A DNA stretch of 64,000 nt from an uncultured Planktomarina sp. (GTDB lineage: Bacteria > Pseudomonadota > Alphaproteobacteria > Rhodobacterales > Rhodobacteraceae). Location: positions 39,650-103,649 of the forward strand of contig CAJJBP010000013.1 of assembly GCA_905182425.1 (NCBI GenBank), read 5' to 3'. Below the pieces are notes generated by a model. That model was not told the DNA's origin. It worked only from the letters and a program-made list of their open reading frames with translations, and searched no databases. Of this stretch, positions 8,979 to 18,000 are shown one piece after another; the first letter of the stretch is position 1; each line of letters starts with the position of its first letter. The position numbers and the translations under genes are program-made.

Positions 8979-8993
8979 GGCATTAAAAATGCC
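8979..8993. promoter_or_regulatory. Palindrome upstream of xsc, candidate operator
   Basis: GGCATTAAAAATGCC is a perfect inverted repeat with six-base arms and a three-base centre, lying about 80 bases before the xsc start codon. Size and position suit a dimeric repressor or activator. Roseobacter taurine genes are often controlled by the GntR/MocR-type regulator TauR, but I cannot say this is its site. Confidence 0.35.
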
Positions 8994-9072
8994 ATTGGTA
9001 ATGTCTAAGCATTCTCCTAAGTTAGTCATTGAGGATTCTAGATATTTTAATACGCTTGTAAGGAGACAGATG

Positions 9073-10842
9073 ATGAAAATGACCACTGAAGAGGCATTCG
9101 TAAAAACGCTGCAAATGCATGGTATTCGCCATGCTTTTGGGATCATTGGTTCTGCCATGATGCCTATTTCTGATATTTTTCCCAAAGCAGGTATCATGTT
9201 TTGGGATTGTGCCCACGAAGGCTCCGCAGGGATGATGGCAGACGGATACACTCGTGCCACGGGCGAAATGTCAATGATGATTGCTCAAAATGGGCCGGGT
9301 ATTACCAACTTTGTGACAGCAGTTAAGACTGCTTACTGGAACCATACTCCATTATTGCTTGTAACGCCGCAAGCGGCTAACAAAACAATCGGCCAGGGCG
9401 GATTCCAAGAAGTCGAGCAAATGAAATTGTTTGAAGACATGGTTGCGTACCAAGAAGAAGTTCGTGATCCATCACGTGTCGCTGAGGTGCTCAGCCGAGT
9501 TATTATGCAAGCGCACCGCGCCTCTGCTCCTGCGCAGATCAATATCCCGCGCGATATGTGGACCCAGGTTGTCGACATTGAATTGCCAAAAATTGTTGAC
9601 TTTGAACGTCCTCAAGGTGGTGAAAGTGCCGTTGCAAGAGCTGCTGAATTAGTGTCCAACGCCAAGTTTCCAGTGATCCTGAATGGAGCAGGCGTTGTAT
9701 TGGCTGATGCATTTGATGATGTTACAGCGTTGGCGGAGCGTTTGGATGCACCAGTTTGCGTGGGTTACCAGCACAATGATGCATTCCCAGGTTCGCACCC
9801 ATTGTTTGCAGGCCCATTGGGGTATAACGGCTCAAAAGCTGGCATGGAGTTGATTGCGAAAGCAGACGTTATCGTTGCTCTGGGTACACGTTTGAACCCA
9901 TTCTCAACTTTGCCAGGTTACGGCATCGATTACTGGCCAAAAGACGCAAAGATCATCCAAGTTGATATTAATGCCGATCGTATTGGTTTGACCAAACCGG
10001 TTGCTGTTGGAATTGTTGGTGACGCAAAGAAAGTGGCGCAGGGAATCTTAGCAGGTCTTTCTGATACGGCGGGTGATGCTGGCCGTGAGGACCGCAAAAA
10101 CTTAATAGCAACAACTAAATCAGCTTGGGCTCAAGAGTTGACGTCTATGGATCACGAAGATGATGATCCAGGTACAACCTGGAACCAACGTGCGCGTGAT
10201 GCGAAACCTGATTGGATGTCCCCACGTATGGCTTGGCGTGCTATCCAAAGTGCGCTGCCAAAAAACGCGATTATTTCATCAGACATTGGCAACAACTGCG
10301 CAATCGGTAATGCCTACCCCTCTTTTGATGAAGGTCGCAAATATTTGGCACCAGGGTTGTTTGGCCCATGTGGTTACGGCTTACCGTCAATTGTTGGCGC
10401 AAAAATTGGTCAACCAACTGTTCCAGTTGTGGGCTTTGCTGGTGACGGCGCATTCGGTATTTCCGTGAATGAATTGACCGCAATTGGTCGCGATGAATGG
10501 CCTGCCATTACGCAAATTGTTTTCCGCAACTACCAATGGGGTGCTGAAAAGCGTAACTCTACACTTTGGTTTGATGACAACTTTGTTGGCACTGAGTTGG
10601 ATACGAAAGTATCTTATGCCGGTATTGCGCAAGCTTGTGGCCTCAAGGGCGTTCAAGCAACTACTATGGATCAACTGACAGAACTGTTGAATCACGCGAT
10701 CAAGGATCAAATGGAAAACAATGTTACCACACTGATCGAAGTTATTTTGAACCAAGAACTTGGTGAGCCTTTCCGTCGTGATGCAATGAAAAAACCTGTG
10801 CAGGTTGCTGGGGTTATTGCTTCGGATATGGCTGCAGAATAG
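9073..10842 (+). CDS. xsc: Sulfoacetaldehyde acetyltransferase
   Basis: A thiamine-diphosphate enzyme that splits sulfoacetaldehyde with phosphate into acetyl phosphate and sulfite, the central step of taurine and related C2-sulfonate breakdown. The N-terminus [18 protein letters not shown] is nearly diagnostic of Xsc, the cofactor glutamate is in AHEGSAG (E49), and the ThDP motif GDGAFG begins near residue 457. The length of 589 aa is normal. I chose the ATG at 9073 (9070 is also possible) because AGGAG lies 7 bases before it and the family begins there, although the frame stays open back to 8989. The pta start overlaps its stop codon by one base, so the toxic or unstable product acetyl phosphate is passed to a co-translated enzyme. 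Confidence 0.96.
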   Translation: MKMTTEEAFVKTLQMHGIRHAFGIIGSAMMPISDIFPKAGIMFWDCAHEGSAGMMADGYTRATGEMSMMIAQNGPGITNFVTAVKTAYWNHTPLLLVTPQAANKTIGQGGFQEVEQMKLFEDMVAYQEEVRDPSRVAEVLSRVIMQAHRASAPAQINIPRDMWTQVVDIELPKIVDFERPQGGESAVARAAELVSNAKFPVILNGAGVVLADAFDDVTALAERLDAPVCVGYQHNDAFPGSHPLFAGPLGYNGSKAGMELIAKADVIVALGTRLNPFSTLPGYGIDYWPKDAKIIQVDINADRIGLTKPVAVGIVGDAKKVAQGILAGLSDTAGDAGREDRKNLIATTKSAWAQELTSMDHEDDDPGTTWNQRARDAKPDWMSPRMAWRAIQSALPKNAIISSDIGNNCAIGNAYPSFDEGRKYLAPGLFGPCGYGLPSIVGAKIGQPTVPVVGFAGDGAFGISVNELTAIGRDEWPAITQIVFRNYQWGAEKRNSTLWFDDNFVGTELDTKVSYAGIAQACGLKGVQATTMDQLTELLNHAIKDQMENNVTTLIEVILNQELGEPFRRDAMKKPVQVAGVIASDMAAE

Positions 10843-11855
10843 TGGGTGCGGACGTGAAGGCATTTAGAGAAATACTTGCCGTCTCGTCTGACGTAAAACG
10901 CACCATAGTATTAAGTGAGGGCTCAGACTCCCGCGTTGCAGAGGCCGCAGTTTCGGCCTCTGTTTCCAATTTAGCCAAAATTATCTGTGTCGGCGAGCGA
11001 TCCGCAGTCGCGGCTGCTTTGAATGCTGCGGGTGGACAGGGGGATATCGTAATCGAAGACCCTACGCATAGCGTGGATATGGCACGATATGTCGCTGACT
11101 ACACACAGAAGCGTGAGTCAAAAGGTATGATGCCAGAAAGAGCTTTAACAGAGTTATCTCAACCAAATTTCTTTGCTGCAGCAATGGTTGCATCTGGCGA
11201 TGCAGACGGCACAATCGGTGGTGCAGTTTATGCTACGCCTGACATCATTCGTGCCGCTTTGAAAGTGATTGGTACGGCGCCAGGAACCCAGCTTTTATCC
11301 TCATTTTTCTTCATGATTTTTGAAAACCGCCCTGATCTTGTCAGCCAGGTGGACGTGTTTGCAGATTGCGGATTGGTGATCAATCCCAATGCAGAAGAGC
11401 TTGCAGATATCGCTATTGCTTCTGCAAATTCTATGCGCAGCCTTACGGGCATTGAGCCTAAAGTTGCGATGCTGTCGTTTTCTACTAAGGGTAGTGCAAA
11501 GCACCCAAGTGTTTCCAAAGTTGCCGAAGCAACGGCGATTGTGCGTGATTTGTGCCCAGAACTGGACGTTGATGGCGAGTTGCAATTCGACGCGGCAATG
11601 GTCCCGTCTATTGCAGCATCCAAAGCCCCTGGTTCGCCTGTTGCGGGCCAAGCAAATGTGTTCGTATTTCCAAATTTGGATGCGGGGAATATTGGATACA
11701 AGATCGCACAACGTTTTGGCAAAGCCAAAGCAATTGGACCGATATTACAAGGCCTTGCCAAGCCTGCCAATGACTTATCCCGTGGCTGTACTGCTAGTGA
11801 TATCATCGATATGATTGCTGTGACAGTTGCACAAGCAGCTAATAAGAAAACCTAA
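10842..11855 (+). CDS. pta: Phosphate acetyltransferase
   Basis: Converts the acetyl phosphate made by Xsc into acetyl-CoA. The 337-aa protein is the short, single-domain Pta class, with the typical [12 protein letters not shown] region near the N-terminus, [12 protein letters not shown] and [11 protein letters not shown] in the middle, and a C-terminal GCTASDII. The start is a GTG at 10842 that shares one base with the xsc stop; a second GTG at 10854 is possible. The gene sits between xsc and soeA, as in other Roseobacter sulfonate clusters. Confidence 0.94.
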   Translation: MGADVKAFREILAVSSDVKRTIVLSEGSDSRVAEAAVSASVSNLAKIICVGERSAVAAALNAAGGQGDIVIEDPTHSVDMARYVADYTQKRESKGMMPERALTELSQPNFFAAAMVASGDADGTIGGAVYATPDIIRAALKVIGTAPGTQLLSSFFFMIFENRPDLVSQVDVFADCGLVINPNAEELADIAIASANSMRSLTGIEPKVAMLSFSTKGSAKHPSVSKVAEATAIVRDLCPELDVDGELQFDAAMVPSIAASKAPGSPVAGQANVFVFPNLDAGNIGYKIAQRFGKAKAIGPILQGLAKPANDLSRGCTASDIIDMIAVTVAQAANKKT

Positions 11856-11880
11856 CCCAATAATTCATAGGGGGTCCTTC

Positions 11881-14691
11881 ATGGGATTTGAGCAGCCAGA
11901 GTTGAACTTGTCACCCAAAGTAAGTGATGAGATCCGGAAGACCACCTGCTACATGTGTGCGTGTCGCTGTGGAATTAACGTACATATGAAAAAAGGCAAA
12001 GTTGCCTACATCGAAGGCAACCGTGATCACCCGGTGAACAAAGGCGTCCTTTGCGCCAAAGGTTCTGCCGGTATTATGCAAGTAAATGCACCGTCGCGTT
12101 TGCGCGCGCCTCTTAAACGTGTTGGAGAGCGGGGGTCTGGTGAGTTTGAAGAAATATCTTGGGATGAAGCCCTGCAATTGGCGCAGGATTGGCTTGAGCC
12201 TGTTCACAAAAAAAACCCTGAAAAACTGGCGTTCTTTACGGGTCGCGACCAATCTCAGTCCTTCACATCTTTCTGGGCGCAAGGTTTTGGCACCCCTAAT
12301 TATGCGGCACATGGCGGTTTCTGTTCGGTCAATATGGCGGCTGGTGGCATCTATACGATGGGCGGTGCATTTTGGGAGTTTGGTCAACCTGATTGGGATC
12401 GTACAAAACTATTCATGCTGTTCGGTGTTGCCGAAGACCACGATAGTAACCCGATTAAAATGGGGCTGGGCAAGCTGAAAGAGCGTGGAGCAAAAGTGAT
12501 TGGCGTGAACCCAATCCGTACTGGCTATAACGCGATCGCCGACGAATGGGTAGGTATTACACCTGGCACCGATGGTTTATTCATATTGTCGATGGTTCAC
12601 TTGCTGCTCAAAGCGGGTAAAGTGGACCTCAATTATCTGGCACAACTCACGAATGCTCCGGCTTTGGTGGACAGCGCTGAAGGCCCCAACAAGGGTCTTC
12701 TGTTGCGAGATGCAGACGGCAAGCTGCTCGTAATCGAACGCAAAACTGGTAAGTTGGTTGCGTTTGACACCAAAGGTATCAACCCTGATCTGGCTGCCAT
12801 CCATGAGGGCCACCGCACTGTATTTCAGCATCTGGCTGATCGTTATATGTCAGATGAATATGCACCCGAAAATGTGTCTGAGCGATGTGGTATTCCTGCC
12901 GAACGTATTCGCGCTATTGCTGCTGATTTGGCGCGTGTTGCGTTTGATGAAGCCTTTGAACTGGATCAGCCTTGGATTGATTTCCGCGGTAACAAGCATG
13001 AAAAGATGACGGGTCGCCCCGTCAGCTTTCATTCCATGCGTGGCGTTTCAGCCCACTCGAACGGGTTTCAAACCTGTCGCAGTTTGCACCTTTTGCAAAT
13101 TATCTTGGGTACAGTCGAAGTCCCGGGTGGCTTTCGCTTTAAACCGCCGTATCCAAAGCCGGTGTCAGCGCACCCAAAGCCACACTGCAAAGTGACACCG
13201 GGTGCCGCGCTTGATGGACCGCACTTGGGCTATGTACAGGGTCCGGATGACCTTTGCCTGAAAGAAGATGGGAGCCCTGCACGGATTGACAAAGCCTACA
13301 CATGGGAAAACCCAATGTCAGCACATGGTTTAATGCATATGGTCATCTCTAATGCGCATGCCGGTGATCCCTACAAGATCGACGTGCTGTTTATGTATAT
13401 GGCGAATATGAGCTGGAACAGCTCGATGAACACCGGCGGTGTTGTGAAAATGCTGACAGATAAAAATGAGAATGGTGATTATGTTATTCCTAAAATCATA
13501 TATTCTGATGCGTACTCCTCTGAGATGGTTGCCTATGCTGATTTAATTTTGCCTGATACAACATACCTCGAACGTCACGATTGTATCTCTCTTTTAGACC
13601 GTCCTATTTGTGAAGCTGACGGTGCTGCTGATAGTATCCGCTGGCCTGTAGTCGAACCGGATCGGGATGTGCGTGGCTTTCAATCTGTTCTTGTTGATCT
13701 TGGTGCCCGAATGGGCCTAAAGGGCTTTGTGAATGAAGATGGTTCTGCGAAATACCAGGATTATGCAGATTACATCGTGAACCATGAACGCCGCCCGGGT
13801 GTTGGGCCTTTGATAGGGTTCCGTGGTGAAGATGGTAAAGAGGAAGGGCGCGGCAAACCTAATTCTGATCAGATGAAATCTTATATCAAAAATGGCGGAT
13901 TTTATGAGATTCCCGTCCCTGATGGTGCAAACTTCTACAAGCCATGGAACCAAGCTTATCAAGATTGGGCCGTAAAAATCGGTATTTTTGATGCGCCGCA
14001 GCCATATTTGTTTGATATCTACTCTGAGCCGCTGCGGAAATTCCAGTTGGCTGCAGAGGGTTATGGAGACCGGCAACCGCCAGAGCATCTGCGTGAGAGG
14101 ATCAGAAAAACTTTAGATCCGTTGCCAATTTGGTATGCGCCGTTTGAAGATGATAATGTTGATACCTCTGAGTTTAACGTGCATGCGCTGACGCAACGCC
14201 CAATGGCTATGTATCACAGCTGGGGCTCTCAAAATGCGTGGTTACGTCAAATTCATGGTCAAAACCCTTTGTTTGTTCCAACTAAAATTTGGAAAGAAAA
14301 TGGTTTTTCTGAAGGTGATTGGGCACGGGTCACATCGGTGCATGGAGCGATTGTTGTTCCTGTGGCACATATGGCTGCATTAAATGAAAACACAGTTTGG
14401 ACATGGAATGCGATTGGCAAACGCAAGGGGGCTTGGGCGTTAGATGAGAAAGCACCAGAGGCCACAAAAGGATTCTTATTGAACCACTTGATTCATGAAC
14501 TAATGCCAGAAAAAGGAGACGGCATGCGCTGGTCCAACTCAGACCCGGTAACAGGGCAAGCTGCATGGTTTGATCTACGGGTTAAAATTGAAGCCTGTGA
14601 GGCGCCTAATGAATGTTATCCAGAATTGCCGCCAATCAAATCACCGGTTGGTAAGGGTCCAACCAACCTGGAATGGAAAGTCGGTAAATGA
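11881..14691 (+). CDS. soeA: Molybdopterin oxidoreductase, sulfite dehydrogenase catalytic subunit SoeA
   Basis: The large catalytic subunit of a cytoplasmic-side, membrane-bound sulfite-oxidising complex. It belongs to the DMSO-reductase family and has an N-terminal [4Fe-4S] site with cysteines at 23, 26, 30 and 58. There is no twin-arginine signal, consistent with SoeA acting in the cytoplasm. It is followed (after one extra gene) by a four-cluster ferredoxin subunit and a DmsC-like anchor, and preceded by xsc-pta, which is the Roseobacter SoeABC context. The ATG at 11881 follows AGGGGG, so I take 936 aa rather than the longer open frame from 11827. Family homology alone would also allow a thiosulfate- or polysulfide-reductase role; the xsc context decides for sulfite. 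Confidence 0.88.
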   Translation: MGFEQPELNLSPKVSDEIRKTTCYMCACRCGINVHMKKGKVAYIEGNRDHPVNKGVLCAKGSAGIMQVNAPSRLRAPLKRVGERGSGEFEEISWDEALQLAQDWLEPVHKKNPEKLAFFTGRDQSQSFTSFWAQGFGTPNYAAHGGFCSVNMAAGGIYTMGGAFWEFGQPDWDRTKLFMLFGVAEDHDSNPIKMGLGKLKERGAKVIGVNPIRTGYNAIADEWVGITPGTDGLFILSMVHLLLKAGKVDLNYLAQLTNAPALVDSAEGPNKGLLLRDADGKLLVIERKTGKLVAFDTKGINPDLAAIHEGHRTVFQHLADRYMSDEYAPENVSERCGIPAERIRAIAADLARVAFDEAFELDQPWIDFRGNKHEKMTGRPVSFHSMRGVSAHSNGFQTCRSLHLLQIILGTVEVPGGFRFKPPYPKPVSAHPKPHCKVTPGAALDGPHLGYVQGPDDLCLKEDGSPARIDKAYTWENPMSAHGLMHMVISNAHAGDPYKIDVLFMYMANMSWNSSMNTGGVVKMLTDKNENGDYVIPKIIYSDAYSSEMVAYADLILPDTTYLERHDCISLLDRPICEADGAADSIRWPVVEPDRDVRGFQSVLVDLGARMGLKGFVNEDGSAKYQDYADYIVNHERRPGVGPLIGFRGEDGKEEGRGKPNSDQMKSYIKNGGFYEIPVPDGANFYKPWNQAYQDWAVKIGIFDAPQPYLFDIYSEPLRKFQLAAEGYGDRQPPEHLRERIRKTLDPLPIWYAPFEDDNVDTSEFNVHALTQRPMAMYHSWGSQNAWLRQIHGQNPLFVPTKIWKENGFSEGDWARVTSVHGAIVVPVAHMAALNENTVWTWNAIGKRKGAWALDEKAPEATKGFLLNHLIHELMPEKGDGMRWSNSDPVTGQAAWFDLRVKIEACEAPNECYPELPPIKSPVGKGPTNLEWKVGK

Positions 14692-14734
14692 CCTTTGCAT
14701 TCTTTATTAAATACTTGGGATACGAGGCAGTGTT

Positions 14735-15586
14735 ATGAGCCGAAGCCATTGGATAAAAGGATACGGCGGTGTCCAGCTGAGGGTGCAAGATCTCGGTGCA
14801 GAAGATGCGCCTGTGATTATCTTGATCCATGGTTGGTCTCAATGTCATTTGTCATTTGAACGCCAAGCCGTTCTTGCTGAAAATTTTCGAATTATTCTAC
14901 CAGACCTGCGCGGACATGGCCAATCTGACAAGCCATTGGATTCTGCGCTTTATGATAACAGTAAGCCATGGGCAGAAGATGTGCACTCAATCATTGAAAC
15001 TTTGAAGTTAAAGAATCCTGTGTTGCTGGGTTGGTCGATGGGTGGCTGGGTTGTCATGGATTATTTGGAGCATTTTGGTGACGCTGCATTGGCGGGTATT
15101 AGCTTAGTGGGATCATCTATCACTACCGGAAAGTATTTGCCGGCAGCGGCATTTAAAGTGCGTAATGATGCTGCTGCTAAAGCGGTGGGGATGTACGGAG
15201 ATGACTTGGCTGAAAACTTAGCCTCGGTTGTTGCCTTTATCGATGTATGCTTTCACCAGCAGCCGGATGAACTGGCCAAGACCAAAGCAGTTGGATACAA
15301 TATGCTGGTCCCTCCACAAGTAAGAGCTGCGTCGCGCATGCGCCAAGAAGATCGGCGAGCAGTTGCGCAAGCTACAACCAAACCTTGTTTGGTTGTATGG
15401 GGTAATCATGAACGCTTGGCGCCGGCAGATATGGGTATACAAGCTTTGGAGAATTTTCCAAACGCAACCGGACTTACATTCGAACATTCGGGTCATTCCC
15501 CTTTTTGGGAGGAAGCCGAAAAATTTAATGCTGAACTGACGGTTTTTGCGACTGCATGTTTTGCCAAAGCGAAGGAGGCCGAATGA
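14735..15586 (+). CDS. Alpha/beta-fold hydrolase embedded in the soe operon
   Basis: A 283-aa alpha/beta hydrolase with the oxyanion loop LIHGWSQ near residue 30, PDLRGHGQSD at 56-65, nucleophile elbow GWSMGG with serine 101, and the catalytic histidine 254 in SGHSPF. Where most relatives have aspartate as the acid, this protein reads WGNHERLAP, so Glu226 may take that role. It lies between soeA and soeB, 43 bases after soeA, and its stop overlaps the soeB start (ATGA), so it is made with the complex subunits. Its substrate is unknown. It could act on a sulfonate or acyl ester entering the pathway, or help assembly; both are inference. No signal peptide is seen. Confidence 0.85.
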   Translation: MSRSHWIKGYGGVQLRVQDLGAEDAPVIILIHGWSQCHLSFERQAVLAENFRIILPDLRGHGQSDKPLDSALYDNSKPWAEDVHSIIETLKLKNPVLLGWSMGGWVVMDYLEHFGDAALAGISLVGSSITTGKYLPAAAFKVRNDAAAKAVGMYGDDLAENLASVVAFIDVCFHQQPDELAKTKAVGYNMLVPPQVRAASRMRQEDRRAVAQATTKPCLVVWGNHERLAPADMGIQALENFPNATGLTFEHSGHSPFWEEAEKFNAELTVFATACFAKAKEAE

Positions 15587-16329
15587 CAACTCTGCCACAA
15601 ACAACAGATAAAAAGCTGGGTCTGGTAATTGATCTTGATACTTGCGTTGGCTGTCACGCCTGCGTGGTGTCTTGCAAAGGTTGGAATACTGAGAATTATG
15701 GTGCGCCGCTTTCTGATCAAGATGCCTATGGTGCTGATCCTTCAGGCACATTCCTAAATAGGGTCCACAGCTATGAGGTTACGCCCGAAGTAGGTCCTGC
15801 CCAATTAATTCATTTTCCAAAATCTTGCCTGCATTGTGATGATGCCCCTTGTGTAACGGTGTGTCCGACCGGTGCGAGTTACAAACGCCAAGAAGACGGT
15901 ATTGTATTGGTTAATGAAGACGCCTGCATAGGTTGTGGCCTTTGTGCTTGGGCTTGTCCTTATGGCGCCCGTGAGATGGATCAGGCTGCTGGCGTCATGA
16001 AAAAATGTACTCTCTGTGTGGACCGTATTTATAACGAGAACCTGCCTGAAGAAGATCGTGTACCATCTTGCGTGCGCACGTGCCCGTCAGGTGCGCGGCA
16101 TTTTGGTGATTTGGGTGACGAGAACTCTGACGTATCTAAATTGGTAGTTGAACGCGGCGGTATGGATTTGATGCCCGAGCAGGGTACAAAGCCGGTTAAT
16201 AAGTATCTTCCCCCTCGGCCCAAAGATGTTGTGCCTGAGTTTGATATATTGGCCCCCTACCTTGAGCCTGTTGCAAGTAGTCAAAAAGGCTTCCTAAGCT
16301 GGCTCGATAAAGCACTGGAGAAAATCTAA
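15583..16329 (+). CDS. soeB: Iron-sulfur electron-transfer subunit SoeB
   Basis: A 248-aa ferredoxin-like protein carrying four cysteine clusters for [4Fe-4S] centres. These are CVGCHACVVSC (C21, C24, C27, C31), CLHCDDAPCVTVCP, CIGCGLCAWACP, and CTLC with the later CVRTCP. This is the DmsB/PhsB/SoeB pattern. It passes electrons from the molybdenum subunit to the membrane subunit. The start at 15583 overlaps the hydrolase stop and follows AAGGAGG; the open frame extends further upstream but lacks a better start. The next gene overlaps by one base. The C-terminal tail after residue 180 is polar and proline-rich. Confidence 0.9.
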   Translation: MTTLPQTTDKKLGLVIDLDTCVGCHACVVSCKGWNTENYGAPLSDQDAYGADPSGTFLNRVHSYEVTPEVGPAQLIHFPKSCLHCDDAPCVTVCPTGASYKRQEDGIVLVNEDACIGCGLCAWACPYGAREMDQAAGVMKKCTLCVDRIYNENLPEEDRVPSCVRTCPSGARHFGDLGDENSDVSKLVVERGGMDLMPEQGTKPVNKYLPPRPKDVVPEFDILAPYLEPVASSQKGFLSWLDKALEKI

Positions 16330-17201
16330 TGCATCCTGCTGGTTCTGTAATTGTTTTCACTGTGGCCTCTGGCCTTGGATTTGGTCTTCTAACTTGGTTG
16401 GGAATTGGTGTGCCTACACTAAAAGGCTGGCATGCATTTTGGTATTATGCTGTAGCTTTTGGCTTAGCGGGTGGTGGTTTATTGGCCTCCACTTTTCACT
16501 TGGGGAACCCACAAAGATTCTTGAAAGCATTCTCGCAATGGCGCAGTAGCTGGCTTAGCCGTGAAGGATGTTTGGCTGTTGCTTCAATGGCAGTCATGGG
16601 TGTCTTTGCCATTTGTTCAATTTTTATGGGTTCGATTTGGCAGCCGTTAGGCTACATAGGAGCGGCGCTCTCGGTATTAACGATATTTGCTACTTCGATG
16701 ATTTATGCTCAACTTAAAACGGTTCCACGTTGGAACCATTGGACAACACCGTGCTTGTTCTTACTGCTATCTTTGGGTGGTGGTGCTTTGTTGGCATTGC
16801 AAACATGGTCAGCGGGTATCTTAATTGGGCTGGCAGGTGTAGTGCAGCTTCTTGCTTGGTATCTTGGTGATAACCAATTTAAACGCAGGGGGTCTAATAC
16901 TGGAACCGCAACTGGTCTAGGTTTTAGAGGAACTGTGCGGTCATTTGAGTCTCCTCATACTGGGAATAACTACCTGCTCAAAGAGATGGTTCACAAAGTT
17001 GGACGTAAACATGCGCAGAAATTGCGCGTTATTGCTTTCGCCTTAATGATTGTTTCACCACTGATTTGCTTGTTCATCTCATTTTCAATTCCAGTGGTCG
17101 CTGTTGCTTTAGTATTGCATATTTTGGGGATATTTACACAGCGCTGGTTGTTCTTTGCCGAAGCAGAGCATGTTGTTGGCCTTTACTATGGTAAACGCTA
17201 A
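16329..17201 (+). CDS. soeC: Membrane anchor subunit SoeC (DmsC family)
   Basis: A 290-aa integral membrane protein with about eight hydrophobic segments, starting with a helix at residues 5-27. The pattern matches the DMSO-reductase anchor (DmsC) family, including the HLGNP motif after the second segment. It anchors the sulfite dehydrogenase and passes electrons to the quinone pool. The start shares one base with the soeB stop (TAATG). The operon ends here, facing the tdk gene on the other strand with about 54 bases between; no clear terminator was seen. Confidence 0.88.
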   Translation: MHPAGSVIVFTVASGLGFGLLTWLGIGVPTLKGWHAFWYYAVAFGLAGGGLLASTFHLGNPQRFLKAFSQWRSSWLSREGCLAVASMAVMGVFAICSIFMGSIWQPLGYIGAALSVLTIFATSMIYAQLKTVPRWNHWTTPCLFLLLSLGGGALLALQTWSAGILIGLAGVVQLLAWYLGDNQFKRRGSNTGTATGLGFRGTVRSFESPHTGNNYLLKEMVHKVGRKHAQKLRVIAFALMIVSPLICLFISFSIPVVAVALVLHILGIFTQRWLFFAEAEHVVGLYYGKR

Positions 17202-17255
17202 CGGGTCAGATATTTGTATTTGTGAATCATATTATGTCTCTAGGGGTTACGTAAG

Positions 17256-17858
17256 CTAAATTGGTAGAGGAGGCGCGGAGTGATCCTCGACTGCCTCGCA
17301 ATAATGTCGCCTACACAGAGACAGGTATGTTTCATTGCCGCCAATCTGGACCTGATCCCCAGCAGTTACCGCTTTACCGGTACTGTCTAAGCGAACCACC
17401 ATGGTCGCTTTTTTACCACAATGACAAATCGTCCGCACTTCGCGCATTTCATCAGCTAACGCCAAAAGTGCAGCTGATCCTGGAAATAGCTCTCCAAGAA
17501 AATCCACTCGAAGGCCATAACACATGATGGGTACTTCAAGGTTATCTACCGCCCGAGCCAAAGCCCATACCTGATCCCTTGTTAAAAATTGTGCCTCATC
17601 AATAAATATACAGGCAACTGGCTCTTCTTCCAGACGTGCCTTTACCTTTTTGAAAAGGTCTTCATTGGGATGAAACGTATCTGCTTCCTCTCCAATTCCA
17701 ATGCGCGATGCAATCTTGCCTTTCCCTGCACGTGTATCCATCTGTGCTGTCATGAGATAAGTTTTCATGCCTCGTTCACGATAGTTATGGGCAGCTTGAA
17801 GCAGCAATGTGGATTTGCCAGCATTCATGGTGGAATAGTTGAAATACAGTTTAGCCAT
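17256..17858 (-). CDS. tdk: Thymidine kinase
   Basis: A type II thymidine kinase of 200 aa. It has a P-loop (STMNAGKST, residues 9-17), the Walker B-like FIDEAQF, the lasso-like region and zinc-binding cysteine/histidine residues (CHC near 144 and CRRHYC near the end). It phosphorylates thymidine to dTMP for salvage. It lies downstream of carB on the same strand with 142 bases between. The five-gene nucleoside salvage operon at 49.7-54.1 kb complements it. Confidence 0.95.
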   Translation of the reverse strand: MAKLYFNYSTMNAGKSTLLLQAAHNYRERGMKTYLMTAQMDTRAGKGKIASRIGIGEEADTFHPNEDLFKKVKARLEEEPVACIFIDEAQFLTRDQVWALARAVDNLEVPIMCYGLRVDFLGELFPGSAALLALADEMREVRTICHCGKKATMVVRLDSTGKAVTAGDQVQIGGNETYLSLCRRHYCEAVEDHSAPPLPI

Positions 17859-17961
17859 GTCGATTTATGCCCCGCACCATTGGGGCGATGCAAGTGATTT
17901 GCTAACGCAATGATGCGGCATTTCTGAGAGAACTTTCAGCGCAACTGTTTTCAATAAATTT

Positions 17962-17977
17962 AGTATTTGAAAATACT
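17962..17977. repeat. Palindromic hairpin between carB and tdk
   Basis: AGTATTTGAAAATACT is an inverted repeat with six-base arms around TGAA, 24 bases past the carB stop and about 100 bases before tdk. The arms are AT-rich and no strong T-run follows, so it may be a weak terminator, an RNA-end stabiliser or an operator. Confidence 0.35.
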
Positions 17978-18000
17978 TCATTTCAATTCATTCAGAAGCC

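Larger units (their letters stand above)
8480..9072. other. Divergent intergenic region between MetY-like gene and xsc
   Basis: About 590 bases without a convincing gene. The side nearest xsc is AT-rich. It must hold the opposed promoters of the MetY-like operon and of xsc. A TTGACT at 8928-8933 is a possible -35 box for xsc, but no good -10 box follows at the right distance. A palindrome at 8979-8993 and a hairpin at 8483-8512 are listed separately. In-frame codons run upstream from xsc to 8989, but the encoded stretch is unlike the family N-terminus. Confidence 0.6.

Noticed and set aside
8989..9072. Longer N-terminus for xsc
   Set aside because: The frame is open to 8989, but the extra 28 residues are unlike Xsc and the good ribosome site is just before 9073.
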